NCBI RefSeq assembly: GCF_022810405.1
Contig: NZ_JALGQE010000002.1
Coordinates: forward strand, 310,001 to 374,000
DNA from: Rhodococcus sp. ARC_M5
GTDB lineage: Bacteria > Actinomycetota > Actinomycetes > Mycobacteriales > Mycobacteriaceae
Length of the DNA: 64,000 nt
Direction of reading: 5' to 3'
Positions 34,082-44,155 of this stretch are shown in pieces (within the stretch, counting starts at the first letter, position 1; every line of letters starts with the position of its first letter). A program made the translations under genes and the position numbers. The notes below the pieces were generated by a model. It searched no databases, was not told the origin of the DNA, and saw only the letters and a program-made list of their open reading frames with translations.

Positions 34082-35101
34082 ATGTCGTCCATCCATCGCG
34101 CGTCCCGGACCAAGCTCACGGCTGCACTGGGCCTGACCTGCGCCGCAGCTCTCACGCTCAGCGCGTGCAGCTCCACCGAATCCGCGAGCACCGAGTCCGC
34201 ACCGGCCACCGCCGTCGACGGACCGATCACGATCGTCGCCTCCACGAATGTCTGGGGAAGCGTCGCCGAGGCGGTTGCAGGCGACCTGGCAACAGTGACG
34301 TCGATCATCTCCGATCCCTCCGCCGACCCGCACTCCTACGAGGCGAGCCCGGCCGACGCGGCTGCCGTCGCCGAGGCGTCGCTCGTGGTCTTCAACGGTG
34401 GCGGCTACGACCAGTTCATCGAGGACATCCTCGGCTCCGAGGGCCAGGACGTACCGTCGGTCGACGCCTACGCCCTGCTCGACGAGAGCCACGATCATGA
34501 TTCCGAGCCCACCTCCGACGAAGCGACGCCGGAAGCAGAAGCAACGGACGGTGACGGCCATTCGCACGGCGAGGTCAACGAGCACGTCTGGTACAACGCC
34601 GAGGTGGCAGCGCACACGGCCGAGGAGATCGCCGACAAGCTCGGTCAGCTCGACCCCGACAACGCCGCGCAGTACACCGCCAACGCCGAGACCTTCCACG
34701 AGCAGGTGCACGGCATCACCGACGTGACGGCGAAGATCGCCGCGGACTTCCCCGATGCACCGGTGGCACAGACGGAGCCGATCGCGCACTACCTCATCGA
34801 GGAGTCCGAACTCGACGACCGCACTCCCGAGGACTTCAAGGACGCGATCGAGGAGGGCAACGACCCGTCGCCCGCGTCGATCGCCGCGACCCGCGATCTG
34901 TTCACTTCCAAGTCCGTTCGCGCGCTGGTCTACAACATTCAGACCGAGGATGCGGTCACCCAGGACATCCGCTCCACCAGCGAGGCCGCGGGCATTCCCG
35001 TCGTCGAGGTCACCGAAACGCTCCCCGCAGGCATGACGTACATCGAGTGGCAGACCAAGGCTGCGACCGATCTGCAGGCCGCTCTCACCACCGCCTCCTG
35101 A
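34082..35101 (+). CDS. Zinc/manganese ABC transporter, substrate-binding lipoprotein
   Basis: A 339-residue cluster A-I solute-binding protein. Lipobox LSAC follows a hydrophobic signal (Cys about 29). Likely metal ligands are the His in DPHSYEASPAD, a His/Asp-rich loop (ESHDHDSE, GHSHGE) typical of ZnuA proteins, and HVWYNAE. AGGAG lies seven bases upstream of the ATG. It is the first gene of a znuABC-type operon. The choice between Zn and Mn cannot be fixed by sequence; the His-rich loop favours zinc. Confidence 0.85.
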   Translation: MSSIHRASRTKLTAALGLTCAAALTLSACSSTESASTESAPATAVDGPITIVASTNVWGSVAEAVAGDLATVTSIISDPSADPHSYEASPADAAAVAEASLVVFNGGGYDQFIEDILGSEGQDVPSVDAYALLDESHDHDSEPTSDEATPEAEATDGDGHSHGEVNEHVWYNAEVAAHTAEEIADKLGQLDPDNAAQYTANAETFHEQVHGITDVTAKIAADFPDAPVAQTEPIAHYLIEESELDDRTPEDFKDAIEEGNDPSPASIAATRDLFTSKSVRALVYNIQTEDAVTQDIRSTSEAAGIPVVEVTETLPAGMTYIEWQTKAATDLQAALTTAS

Positions 35102-35132
35102 CCCGATCCGCGGTGATGGAAAGCTGTAGTAC

Positions 35133-35966
35133 ATGCCTGCTGTAGAACTGCGCGACGCCGGACTGGCGTTCGGTGAGCGCACGCTGTGGCAGAACTTGGA
35201 CCTGACAGTCGAGAAGGGCGAATTCGTCGCCGTTCTCGGCCCCAACGGGTCGGGCAAGACGTCTCTGCTCAAGGTGTTGCTCGGCCAGAATCACCTCACG
35301 TCCGGCACGGCCGCGATCGACGGCAATCCCGTCCGTCGCGGCCAGTCGGGCGTCGGCTACGTGCCCCAGCAACGCAACATCGACGACGATCTGCCCCTGC
35401 GTGGACGCGATCTCGTCGGACTGGGCTGGGACGGCCATCGATGGGGCATGGGCCTACGTGGCATCCGGCAGCGCAAGGAAACGGTGCAGCGCGCGATCGA
35501 TCAGGTCGACGCCAATTCCTTCGCGGGCGCGCCCGTGGGCTCGATGTCCGGCGGTGAGCAGCAGCGGCTGCGCATCGCCCAGGCACTCGTCGGCGATCCG
35601 TCGGTTCTTCTGTGCGACGAGCCCCTGCTCAGCCTCGATCTTGCCAACCAGTCCCTGGTCTCGAGCCTGATCGATCGCCGACGGCGGGAGCACGGGACGG
35701 CAGTGCTGTTCGTGACGCACGAGATCAACCCGATCCTCCCGCTCGTCGATCGCATCGTCTACATCGTCGACGGCCGGTTCCGCATCGGCACTCCCGCTGA
35801 CGTCATGACCACCGAGGTCCTCTCCGAGCTCTACGGCACCGAGGTCGAGGTACTGAAAGTGCGCGGACGGCTCATCGTCGTCGGAACCGGCGACTCCATC
35901 GACGCGCTCGGCTCGGCCGGTGCACACCACCCACCCGTACCGCACGACAGAGAAGACAAGGCATGA
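35133..35966 (+). CDS. Metal ABC transporter, ATP-binding protein
   Basis: A 277-residue ATPase of the ZnuC/MntB type. Walker A GPNGSGKTS (about 37-45), Q-loop VPQQRNIDDDLPL, signature SGGEQQRLRIAQAL and Walker B VLLCDEPLLSLD are all present. It powers import through the permease encoded next, with which it overlaps by 4 bp (ATGA). The C-terminal 25 residues ([13 protein letters not shown]) are His-rich. It is the second gene of the operon, 31 bp after the binding protein. Confidence 0.9.
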   Translation: MPAVELRDAGLAFGERTLWQNLDLTVEKGEFVAVLGPNGSGKTSLLKVLLGQNHLTSGTAAIDGNPVRRGQSGVGYVPQQRNIDDDLPLRGRDLVGLGWDGHRWGMGLRGIRQRKETVQRAIDQVDANSFAGAPVGSMSGGEQQRLRIAQALVGDPSVLLCDEPLLSLDLANQSLVSSLIDRRRREHGTAVLFVTHEINPILPLVDRIVYIVDGRFRIGTPADVMTTEVLSELYGTEVEVLKVRGRLIVVGTGDSIDALGSAGAHHPPVPHDREDKA

Positions 35967-36841
35967 ACGAGAAGGTTCTCGACGCATTCTCGAAGATGCT
36001 CGACTTCGACACCACCGCCAACCTGCTGACCTACGATTTCGTCCAGCAGGCCCTGCTCGCCGCCGCGATCCTCGGATTGCTCGCCGGCGCACTCGGCCCG
36101 CTGATCGTCAGCCGCCAGTGGGCGTTCGCCGTGCACGGATCGAGTGAACTCTCACTTACCGGCGCGTCCGCAGCACTGCTCGTCGGCATCACCGTAGGCC
36201 TCGGTGCCATCGTCGGATCCGTCGTTGCGGCGGTGATGTTCGCGCTGCTCGGAAGCAAGGCCCGCGACCGTGACTCCGTCATCGGCGTCATCATGTCCTT
36301 CGGCCTCGGCCTGTCGGTGCTGTTCATCTGGCTCTACCCCGGCCGAACCGGCACCAGCTTCTCGCTGCTCATCGGTCAGATCGTCGGCGTCGGGCAAAGC
36401 GGAATCCAGCTGCTGCTGGTGTGCGCCGTGTTGGTACTGATCGTGCTCACCGTGGTCTACCGACCGCTGCTGTTCGCCAGCACCGACCCCGAGGTGGCGT
36501 TGGCCCGCGGCGTCCCCGTGCGTGCACTCTCGGTCGTGTTCGCCGTACTCGTCGGTGTCGCGTGCGCGCTCGGCGTGCAGATCGTCGGAGCCCTGCTGGT
36601 GCTCTCGCTGCTCATCACCCCGGCCGCTGCCGCCGCGCGGGTCACCGCAAGCCCGCTCAAGGCGACGTTGCTGTCCATCCTGTTCGCCGAAATCGCCGCC
36701 GTCGGAGGCATCCTGCTCTCCCTCGCTCCTGGCCTCCCGGTCTCGACGTTCGTCACCACCATCTCCTTCGTCATCTATCTCGTCTGCCGCGGCATCGGGG
36801 CAACCCGCAAGGCGAACTCCGGACGGCTCGTCGCCGCCTAG
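35963..36841 (+). CDS. Metal ABC transporter, permease (ZnuB-like)
   Basis: A 292-residue ABC-3 family permease with about eight or nine transmembrane helices. [24 protein letters not shown] and the long hydrophobic segments through [16 protein letters not shown] are typical. [18 protein letters not shown] is a cytoplasmic-loop element contacting the ATPase. Its ATG overlaps the ATPase stop (ATGA). The pxpA gene begins immediately after its stop, so the transporter and 5-oxoprolinase genes may share a transcript. Confidence 0.9.
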   Translation: MNEKVLDAFSKMLDFDTTANLLTYDFVQQALLAAAILGLLAGALGPLIVSRQWAFAVHGSSELSLTGASAALLVGITVGLGAIVGSVVAAVMFALLGSKARDRDSVIGVIMSFGLGLSVLFIWLYPGRTGTSFSLLIGQIVGVGQSGIQLLLVCAVLVLIVLTVVYRPLLFASTDPEVALARGVPVRALSVVFAVLVGVACALGVQIVGALLVLSLLITPAAAAARVTASPLKATLLSILFAEIAAVGGILLSLAPGLPVSTFVTTISFVIYLVCRGIGATRKANSGRLVAA

Positions 36842-36842
36842 G

Positions 36843-37607
36843 ATGTCGAGGGTGTCCATCGACCTCAACGCCGATCTCGGCGAAAGCTACGGCGCGTGGA
36901 CTCTCGGGGACGACGACGCCATGCTCGCCCTCGTCTCGAGCGCCAACGTTGCGTGCGGCTTCCATGCCGGTGATCCCACCACTCTGCTCCGTACGTGCCG
37001 CTCGGCCGCGAACGCAGCCGTGCGGATCGGTGCGCAGGTGGGGTATCACGACCTTGCTGGATTCGGCCGACGCTTCCTCGACGTCTCCTCCACCGACCTC
37101 ACCGCCGATGTGATCTACCAGATGGGCGCGCTCGACGCGCTCGCTCAGGTGGCCGGCTCTGCGATTGCCTACGTCAAACCCCATGGGGCGCTGTACAACG
37201 CGATCGTGCACCACCGCGAGCAGGCCAGGGCCGTGGTCGACGCCGTTCTCGCCTACGACCCCACGCTGCCGGTTCTCGGACTCCCCGGTTCGGTGTTCCT
37301 CGAGGAAGCGGACCGTGCCGGGCTTCGCACTGTCACCGAGGCTTTCGCCGACCGTGGGTACACCCCACAGGGAACGCTGGTCCCTCGCTCGGAGCCGGGT
37401 GCCGTGCTGTCCGATCCCGACGCCGTCGCCGAGCGCGTACTGACCATGATCACCGACGGCACCGCCCTGGCGGTCGACGGCTCGCGCATCGACGTTGCGG
37501 CCGAGTCGATCTGCCTCCACGGTGACTCCCCCGGCGCAGTCGTGATGGCCAGCGCCGTGTCGAAGCTGCTGCGCACCAACGGTATCGACGTGACAGCCTT
37601 CGTCTGA
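36843..37607 (+). CDS. pxpA: 5-Oxoprolinase subunit A (LamB/YcsF family)
   Basis: A 254-residue protein of the LamB/YcsF family, PxpA of the ATP-dependent 5-oxoprolinase that opens pyroglutamate to glutamate. Hallmarks are [15 protein letters not shown] at the start, [13 protein letters not shown] (about 36-48), GAQVGYHDL and [13 protein letters not shown] at 36852 is an alternative start. The start lies 2 bp after the permease stop and its own stop overlaps the pxpB start (TGATG). Confidence 0.9.
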   Translation: MSRVSIDLNADLGESYGAWTLGDDDAMLALVSSANVACGFHAGDPTTLLRTCRSAANAAVRIGAQVGYHDLAGFGRRFLDVSSTDLTADVIYQMGALDALAQVAGSAIAYVKPHGALYNAIVHHREQARAVVDAVLAYDPTLPVLGLPGSVFLEEADRAGLRTVTEAFADRGYTPQGTLVPRSEPGAVLSDPDAVAERVLTMITDGTALAVDGSRIDVAAESICLHGDSPGAVVMASAVSKLLRTNGIDVTAFV

Positions 37608-38209
37608 TGCACATTCTTCCGGCGGGCGAGAATGCAGTTCTGGTCGAGTTCGCCGGGCTGGACGAGACGATGGCGTACTACCGCGCGCTTTCACTGAACA
37701 CACCGGCCGGCGTCTTCGATCTGATTCCCGCCGCGCGCACGGTCCTGGTGATGTTCGACGGGTCACGGCAGCGGGTACTGGACTGGATCTCGGCCACCGA
37801 ACCCGCAGTCACCACGACCGACCACCGGTCCGACACCGTCACGATCTCGGTGGTCTACGACGGCGAAGACCTCGACGAGGTAGCCCGCCTGACCGGCCTG
37901 TCCACCACCGAAGTGGTTGCCGCACATACCGACCAGGCGTGGACCGTCGCATTCGGCGGCTTCGCCCCCGGCTTCGGCTACCTCGTCGGCACCGACGACC
38001 GCCTGCACGTGCCGCGGCGTACCTCGCCGCGCACCAGCGTTCCGGCCGGTTCGGTGGGGTTGGCTGGCGAGTTCTCGGGCATCTACCCACGCTCCTCCCC
38101 TGGCGGCTGGCAGCTCATCGGGCGCACCGACGCGCAATTGTGGGATCTCGACCGCGATCCACCCGCACTGCTACGGCCCGGCACCGCCGTTCGATTCGAG
38201 CGCGCATGA
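37607..38209 (+). CDS. pxpB: 5-Oxoprolinase subunit B (KipI family)
   Basis: A 200-residue PxpB protein, formerly called allophanate hydrolase subunit 1 or KipI. It has the cyclophilin-like fold, with FGGFAPGFGYLVG (about 117-129) and VPRRTSPRTSVPAGSVGLAG (substrate-loop region) seen. It forms the 5-oxoprolinase with PxpA and PxpC. It overlaps pxpA by one base and pxpC by four, so the subunits are made in a coupled way. Confidence 0.9.
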   Translation: MHILPAGENAVLVEFAGLDETMAYYRALSLNTPAGVFDLIPAARTVLVMFDGSRQRVLDWISATEPAVTTTDHRSDTVTISVVYDGEDLDEVARLTGLSTTEVVAAHTDQAWTVAFGGFAPGFGYLVGTDDRLHVPRRTSPRTSVPAGSVGLAGEFSGIYPRSSPGGWQLIGRTDAQLWDLDRDPPALLRPGTAVRFERA

Positions 38210-39060
38210 AAGCACTCACCATCCTGCAGCCGGGGCCGCTGTGCACCGTCCAGGATCGCGGTCGTCCGGGGTATGCGTCGTTGGGCGTCGGACACTCGGG
38301 TGCCGCGGACCGGCACTCACACGATGTCGCGAACAGACTGGTGGGCAACAACTCCGACGCCGCGACACTCGAAGTGACCTTCGGTGGCCTGACGCTACGC
38401 GCCGAGTTCGACGCCGTCGTCGCAGTCACCGGGGCGCACGTGACCTGCCGCATCGATGGCACGGAGCAGGGACTGCATTCGACGCTGACGCTACGCGCCG
38501 GGCAGGAACTGGAATTGTCCGCGCCGACCTGGGGTCTGCGCAGCTACCTCGCCGTACGGGGTGGGATCGACGCGCCCGCCGTCCTCGGCAGTCGCTCGAC
38601 GGACACGCTGTCCGGTCTCGGACCGGCGGCGCTCTCCCCCGGCTCCGTGCTCACCGTCGGCAACAACAGTGCTGCATGGCCCGCAGCCGATTTCGCGCCA
38701 CCACGATCGCTTAGGGACACACTGCGCATCACGTTCGGCCCGCGCGAGAACTGGTTCACCGAACGCGCACGATCGCTACTGCTCGAGCAGCCGTGGACAG
38801 TCACGCAGGATTCGGATCGCGTCGGGATCAGGCTGGACGGTGCCGAACCCTTGACCCGCGCAATCGACGACGAATTGTCCAGCGAAGGAATGGTTCTCGG
38901 TTCGCTACAGGTTCCGCCGTCCGGCCAGCCGGTACTGTTTCTCGCCGACCATCCCGTCACGGGTGGTTATCCGGTGATCGCCGTTGTCACCGCGGATGAC
39001 GTGTCCGCCGCCGCGCAGTTGACGCCGGGAACGCAGATACGTTTCCGCGCTATCGGTTGA
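38206..39060 (+). CDS. pxpC: 5-Oxoprolinase subunit C (biotin-dependent carboxylase-like)
   Basis: A 284-residue PxpC (KipA) subunit. VQDRGRPGYASLGVGHSGAADRHSHDVAN near the start is the signature of the family, and RSYLAVRGGID and SEGMVLGSLQVPPSGQPVLFLADHPVTGGYP near the end are standard. Earlier names as urea amidolyase/biotin carboxylase relate to homology, not activity. It is the last gene of the pxpABC set and is followed by a large inverted repeat. Confidence 0.9.
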   Translation: MKALTILQPGPLCTVQDRGRPGYASLGVGHSGAADRHSHDVANRLVGNNSDAATLEVTFGGLTLRAEFDAVVAVTGAHVTCRIDGTEQGLHSTLTLRAGQELELSAPTWGLRSYLAVRGGIDAPAVLGSRSTDTLSGLGPAALSPGSVLTVGNNSAAWPAADFAPPRSLRDTLRITFGPRENWFTERARSLLLEQPWTVTQDSDRVGIRLDGAEPLTRAIDDELSSEGMVLGSLQVPPSGQPVLFLADHPVTGGYPVIAVVTADDVSAAAQLTPGTQIRFRAIG

Positions 39061-39074
39061 TTCCCACCCCACAC

Positions 39075-39156
39075 AACCTCACACCCTTTTTCTCGACCTC
39101 GCCCACCCGTTCAAGCGATAGCAGGGGTGTGCGGCTCACAGAAAGGGTGTGAGGTT
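39075..39156. repeat. 82-bp inverted repeat between convergent genes
   Basis: AACCTCACACCCTTT at 39075-39089 is repeated in perfect reverse complement at 39142-39156, 15-bp arms around 52 bases. It fills the space between pxpC (stop 39060) and the convergent methyltransferase gene (stop 39163). As an RNA it gives a long hairpin on both strands with a T-run (TTTTT), so a bidirectional terminator is likely. It may also be a dispersed repeat family member. Confidence 0.7.
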
Positions 39157-39162
39157 CGGGCG

Positions 39163-40146
39163 TCAGCCTCGGCGCTGCCGCGCGATGTCGGCCAGCACAA
39201 CGCCTGCCGCGACGGATGCGTTGAGGGATTCCACCGGCCCGGCCATCGGGATCGACAGGATGTGATCGCACGTCTCGCTGACCAGACGCGACAGCCCCTT
39301 GCCCTCGGAGCCGACCACGATCACGACCGGACCCTGACCGTCGAAGGTGTCGAGATCGGTGTCGCCGCCCGCGTCGAGGCCGACCACCGTGACACCCTTG
39401 GACTGCCAATCCTTCAGTGTGCGAGTCAGATTCACTGCGCGCGCGATGGGCAGGCGGGCGGCAGCACCGGCACTGGTGCGCCATGCCACCGCGGACACAC
39501 TCGCACTACGACGCTGCGGGATCACGACGCCATGGCCACCGAAGGCAGCCACCGAACGTACGACGGCACCGAGGTTGCGTGGGTCGGTGATGTTGTCGAG
39601 CGCCACGAGCAGAGCCGGCTCCTGATGCGTGCGCGCGTTCGAGATCAGATCGTCGGGATGCGCGTAACGGTACGGCGGCACCTGCAGGGCAAGGCCCTGG
39701 TGCAGTCCGTTGGCGCTGAGCTTGTCCAGATCCGAGCGAGGCACTTCGAGGATGGAGATCCGCGCATCGCCTGCACGCTGCACGGCTTCCTTGAGTCGAT
39801 CGTCGCTGTCGGTACCGACCGCGACCCACAGCGCGGTGGCCGGAACGCCTGCACGCAGGCACTCGACGACCGGGTTGCGACCGAGCACCACCTCGGGACC
39901 GTCTTCGGCCTTGCGCCCGGCCGGTCGTCCACCCGCGCGGCCACCCGTGGGGCCGCCGCGATTCTGTGCGGACTTCTCGGCGAGCTTGGCCCGACGCGCG
40001 GCGGGATGCTTGGTGCGCTCGGAGGCGGGAGGCGTCGCGCCACGGCCCTCGAGGCCCTTCCGACGCTTGCCACCGGATCCGGCGACCTGCCCCTTCTTGG
40101 TGCCGTCCTTGCGGATCGCGCCGCGCCTACTCGAATTCCCTGCCAT
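39163..40146 (-). CDS. 23S rRNA (guanosine-2'-O)-methyltransferase, RlmB-like
   Basis: A 327-residue SpoU/TrmH protein. A long basic N-terminal extension (about 1-90, rich in Arg, Lys, Gly) precedes the substrate-binding domain ([23 protein letters not shown]) and the SPOUT knot with [36 protein letters not shown] and [19 protein letters not shown]. The last group are the SAM-site motifs. RlmB-type enzymes methylate G in 23S rRNA. The ATG at 40146 overlaps the cysS stop (TGATG). Matches Rv3579c by position, from memory. Confidence 0.88.
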   Translation of the reverse strand: MAGNSSRRGAIRKDGTKKGQVAGSGGKRRKGLEGRGATPPASERTKHPAARRAKLAEKSAQNRGGPTGGRAGGRPAGRKAEDGPEVVLGRNPVVECLRAGVPATALWVAVGTDSDDRLKEAVQRAGDARISILEVPRSDLDKLSANGLHQGLALQVPPYRYAHPDDLISNARTHQEPALLVALDNITDPRNLGAVVRSVAAFGGHGVVIPQRRSASVSAVAWRTSAGAAARLPIARAVNLTRTLKDWQSKGVTVVGLDAGGDTDLDTFDGQGPVVIVVGSEGKGLSRLVSETCDHILSIPMAGPVESLNASVAAGVVLADIARQRRG

Positions 40147-41561
40147 CACAAACCTGCTTCGTCGGTCTTACTCGTACCCAGCGACCATTCGGGCCCGTTG
40201 GGTGTATCTGTCACGTCGACTCCGGCCTCGGCCAGTCTCGTCCGTATCTCGTCTGCGGCGGCCCAGTCCTTGGTCGCCTTCGCCGTTGCTCGACGCTCCA
40301 ACTCGGCCCCGACCAGAACGCCGAGGGCACCGAGAGCTGCTGCGTCCGAACCACTGTCGCTCGACCAGTGCGGATCGAGGGGGTCGACACCGAGGATGTC
40401 GAGCATCGCCCGCACACTGCCCGCATGCTCCACCGCTGCCGGTAGGTCACCGGACTCGAGGGCGGTGTTGCCGAGGGTGACGGTGGCGTGGATCTCGGCC
40501 AGCGCTTTGGGAACTCCGAGGTCATCGTCGAGAGCCTCGGCGAATCCGGCGGTCCACTTGCCGATCGGTACGTCACCGGCGCGTTCGACGGCCCGGCGCA
40601 CGAATCCTTCGATTCCCCGATACGTCACGGCCGCGGTCTCGAGCGCAGTATCGGAGTACTCGAGCATCGACCGATAGTGCGCGCCACCGAGGTAGAACCG
40701 AAGTTCCTGCGGCCGAACCTTTTTGAGCACATTGGGTACCGACAGGACATTGCCGAGAGACTTCGACATCTTCTCGCCGCCCATCGTCACCCACCCGTTG
40801 TGCAGCCAGTACCGCGAGAAGCCGTCTCCGGCCGCCATGGACTGCGCGCGCTCGTTCTCGTGATGCGGGAACACCAGATCCAAACCGCCGCAGTGGATGT
40901 CGAAATCCGAACCGAGGTAGTTCTCCGCCATCGCCGAGCACTCGAGGTGCCAACCCGGACGGCCGGGGCCCCACGGCGTCGGCCACGACGGCTCGTCGGG
41001 CTTCGCGCCCTTCCACAGCGTGAAGTCGCGCGGGTCACGCTTGCCCTCGGCGACACTCTCGCCCTGGTGCACGTCGTCGAGCTTGTGCCCGGACAGTGCG
41101 CCGTAACTCGGGAAGCTCTGCACGTCGAAGTAGACGTCCCCGCCCGCATCGGCGTAGGCGTGGCCTCGTTCGATCAGACGCTCGATCATCTGGACCATCT
41201 GGGTGATGTGCCCTGTCGCCCGCGGCTCCGCGGACGGCGGGAGCACCCCGAGGCGGTCGTACGCCCAGGTGAAGGAGCGCTCGTAGGTCGCAGCCCACTC
41301 CCACCACGGACGGCCGGCGTCACGCGCCTTGTTGAGGATCTTGTCGTCGATGTCCGTGACGTTGCGAACGAAGGCGACGTCGTAATCGTGCGCCAGCAAC
41401 CAACGGCGCAGTACGTCGAAGGCGACGCCGCTGCGCACGTGGCCGATATGAGGTTCGCCCTGCACCGTCGCCCCACACAGGTACACCGATGCATGGCCAG
41501 GGACCAAGGGGGTGAATTCCCGCAGGGCCCTCGTCTCGGTGTCGTGTAGGTGAAGGGTCAC
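40146..41561 (-). CDS. cysS: Cysteinyl-tRNA synthetase
   Basis: A class I aminoacyl-tRNA synthetase of about 471 residues. Visible are [18 protein letters not shown] with the HIGH motif (about 30-45), zinc ligands including that Cys, [18 protein letters not shown] and [10 protein letters not shown] (KMSKS). The C-terminal DALR-type domain (about 330-470) is present, which argues for true CysS rather than the shorter MshC mycothiol enzyme. The GTG at 41561 ([11 protein letters not shown]) is the likely start. It is upstream of and overlaps the methyltransferase gene by one base. Confidence 0.93.
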   Translation of the reverse strand: MTLHLHDTETRALREFTPLVPGHASVYLCGATVQGEPHIGHVRSGVAFDVLRRWLLAHDYDVAFVRNVTDIDDKILNKARDAGRPWWEWAATYERSFTWAYDRLGVLPPSAEPRATGHITQMVQMIERLIERGHAYADAGGDVYFDVQSFPSYGALSGHKLDDVHQGESVAEGKRDPRDFTLWKGAKPDEPSWPTPWGPGRPGWHLECSAMAENYLGSDFDIHCGGLDLVFPHHENERAQSMAAGDGFSRYWLHNGWVTMGGEKMSKSLGNVLSVPNVLKKVRPQELRFYLGGAHYRSMLEYSDTALETAAVTYRGIEGFVRRAVERAGDVPIGKWTAGFAEALDDDLGVPKALAEIHATVTLGNTALESGDLPAAVEHAGSVRAMLDILGVDPLDPHWSSDSGSDAAALGALGVLVGAELERRATAKATKDWAAADEIRTRLAEAGVDVTDTPNGPEWSLGTSKTDEAGL

Positions 41562-41584
41562 GACCAGCAATGCTACCGGTGGTT

Positions 41585-42049
41585 TTACCTCGTCATGACA
41601 AGTGCGGTCGCGATGGCCGCGATTCCTTCACCCCGACCGGTCAGCCCGAGCCCGTCGGTGGTGGTCGCAGACACTGATACCGGCGCGCCGAGCACCCGCG
41701 ACAGAACTTCCTGGGCCTCGACGCGGCGTGGACCGATCTTGGGCCTGTTGCCGATGATCTGCACCGCGGCGTTCCCGATCGCGAAACCGTCCGCGTCGAG
41801 CAGACGCTTGACCTCGGTCAACATGGCAGCTCCGCTGACCCCGTCCCATTCCGGACGACCGGTCCCGAACACCGATCCGAGATCGCCCAGTCCGGCCGCG
41901 GACAGCAGCGCGTCGCACAGGGCGTGCGAGGCGACGTCACCGTCGGAATGCCCGTCGAGTCCGTCCGCGTCCGCAAACAGCAAACCGGCCAGCCAACAAG
42001 GCCGACCAGGGGCGATGGGATGGACGTCGGTGCCGATGCCGACTCTCAT
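41585..42049 (-). CDS. ispF: 2-C-methyl-D-erythritol 2,4-cyclodiphosphate synthase
   Basis: A 154-residue MEP-pathway enzyme, cyclising CDP-ME-2-phosphate to MEc[13 protein letters not shown] gives zinc ligands D8 and H10; [21 protein letters not shown] holds the third ligand; [17 protein letters not shown] is the C-terminal signature. The ATG at 42049 begins the conserved sequence. It follows ispD by 10 bp in the same direction, giving an ispD-ispF operon that may continue into cysS. Confidence 0.93.
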   Translation of the reverse strand: MRVGIGTDVHPIAPGRPCWLAGLLFADADGLDGHSDGDVASHALCDALLSAAGLGDLGSVFGTGRPEWDGVSGAAMLTEVKRLLDADGFAIGNAAVQIIGNRPKIGPRRVEAQEVLSRVLGAPVSVSATTTDGLGLTGRGEGIAAIATALVMTR

Positions 42050-42059
42050 AGCGCGCCTC

Positions 42060-42725
42060 TCACAGCAGGGCCTGTGCCAGTAGTAGATCGTGTGGCGTGG
42101 TGATCTTGAATGCGAGGGCGTCGCCGACGATGGTGTGCACCGTCTCGCCGATGCGCTCGACCAGACCCGCGTCGTCGGTCGAGCTGTCCGTGGCCGCATC
42201 GTATGCACGGCGCAGCACGTGGGCGTCGAAGCCCTGCGGGGTCTGCACCGAGCGCAGACTCGCACGGTCCGGGGTACCGACCACTGCGCCCATGATGTCG
42301 ACTTCCTTGATGGTGTCGACGACCGGGAGCACCGGGATGACGGCGGAGCGTCCGGCACGCACTTCGGCCACGACGCGGGCGATCAGCGTCGGCGGGGTGA
42401 GGGCGCGGGCGGCGTCGTGGACGAGCACGACGGCGGCGTCACCGACGGCGGCGAGACCGGCGCGCACCGAATCGGTGCGCTCGAGCCCACCGGCCACCAC
42501 GGTGACGTCGTCGCTCACATGACCACGGGCCGCGTCGAGCAGCTCGGCGGGCACGATGACGACGATGCGATCGACGGCACCCGAGGCCCGGAGACCGTCG
42601 ACGGACCGCGTCAGGAGAGAGTCGGTACCCAGACAGACGAATGCCTTCGGCTCGTCGTATCCGAGCCGAAGGCCTTTGCCTGCAGCGGGTACCAGGGCGA
42701 CCACGTCGCCGGCAGTACCGTTCAC
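42060..42725 (-). CDS. ispD: 2-C-methyl-D-erythritol 4-phosphate cytidylyltransferase
   Basis: A 221-residue nucleotidyltransferase making CDP-ME in the MEP pathway. [22 protein letters not shown] (about 9-30) is the nucleotide-binding loop; [13 protein letters not shown] and VVDTIKEV are conserved substrate-site segments; SVQTPQGF is diagnostic. Its start lies just after the carD stop (42727), so carD, ispD, ispF and cysS probably form one transcript. Confidence 0.93.
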   Translation of the reverse strand: MNGTAGDVVALVPAAGKGLRLGYDEPKAFVCLGTDSLLTRSVDGLRASGAVDRIVVIVPAELLDAARGHVSDDVTVVAGGLERTDSVRAGLAAVGDAAVVLVHDAARALTPPTLIARVVAEVRAGRSAVIPVLPVVDTIKEVDIMGAVVGTPDRASLRSVQTPQGFDAHVLRRAYDAATDSSTDDAGLVERIGETVHTIVGDALAFKITTPHDLLLAQALL

Positions 42726-42726
42726 T

Positions 42727-43236
<510 letters not shown>

Positions 43237-43503
43237 TTATCAAGAATACCACGGCTCATATCAACGGTGCAGGTCAGGGGCATAGCGGCACCGAATCAGG
43301 GGTTGACACAGACGGATCGGCGTGTATCCGGGACCACATTTTCACCCGGGTCGTTCCTCATGCTTACGTCCTGACAGGCACCCTCACCTGGCGTCATCGG
43401 GCCGCCGGCGGACCCCACGAGCGGTCGATGGACGAGAACTACTACTCTGCCTAGTGGACGAGATGGACCGAGCCGGCCCGGCACCACATGGAGGACGACC
43501 GAA

Positions 43504-44112
43504 GTGACTGCAATCGACGCTGCGACACCGCTTGGCCGCCATCGCAGGACGGCCGCCGCCCTCGCTCTTCTCGCCGGTGGCGCATTCGCCCTCACCGCGT
43601 GCGGCGCAGGTCAGATCTCCCAGACGGCCACTCAGGTCGCCGCGGTCAACGGCAACTCCGTCGACGTCGGAGACATCCAGCTTCGCAACGTGCACGTGGT
43701 GTATCCCACCTCCGAGGAATACAGCATCGAACCCGGCGGCACCGTCGAGCTGGGCTTCACCGCCATCAATTCCAGCCCGGCCGTTGCCGACGAGCTGACC
43801 GGCATTTCCTCCCCGGAGGCCCAGGTCACCATCGTGGAGGAGACGGAGCCCGGCAGCACCGAGATCGCTCCGCTGACCGCGCTCGGCGCAGGTTCGCCCG
43901 CCGACGTTCAGCTCGACGATCCGCTGCTGCCGATCCAGCTGATCAAGGTCGAGATGGCCGACATCTCCGAGAACGTCCGCCCCGGCCTCACCCTGCCGGT
44001 CACGTTCGAGTTCGCCAACGCGGGTGAGGTCGTCGTGAATGTTCCGGTCGATGCCGGTTACGAGCTCGAGCGCTCCGAAGACGCAGTATCCGAGCACAGC
44101 GAAGGCGAGTAG
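43504..44112 (+). CDS. lpqE: LpqE-like lipoprotein
   Basis: A 202-residue lipoprotein with signal peptide and lipobox LTAC (Cys33). The mature part is beta-rich (VHVVYPTSEEYSIEPGGTVELGFTAINSS, LPVTFEFANAGEVVVNVPVD) and ends in an acidic tail. Its place between carD and radA matches LpqE (Rv3584), recalled as such. The fold resembles the PCuAC-type copper chaperones, but the metal-binding Met/His motif was not seen. The GTG at 43504 is the start. Confidence 0.8.
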   Translation: MTAIDAATPLGRHRRTAAALALLAGGAFALTACGAGQISQTATQVAAVNGNSVDVGDIQLRNVHVVYPTSEEYSIEPGGTVELGFTAINSSPAVADELTGISSPEAQVTIVEETEPGSTEIAPLTALGAGSPADVQLDDPLLPIQLIKVEMADISENVRPGLTLPVTFEFANAGEVVVNVPVDAGYELERSEDAVSEHSEGE

Positions 44113-44155
44113 CCGCCGGCCCCACCCTGTCGGTGCCGATCGTTAGGCTCCGATA

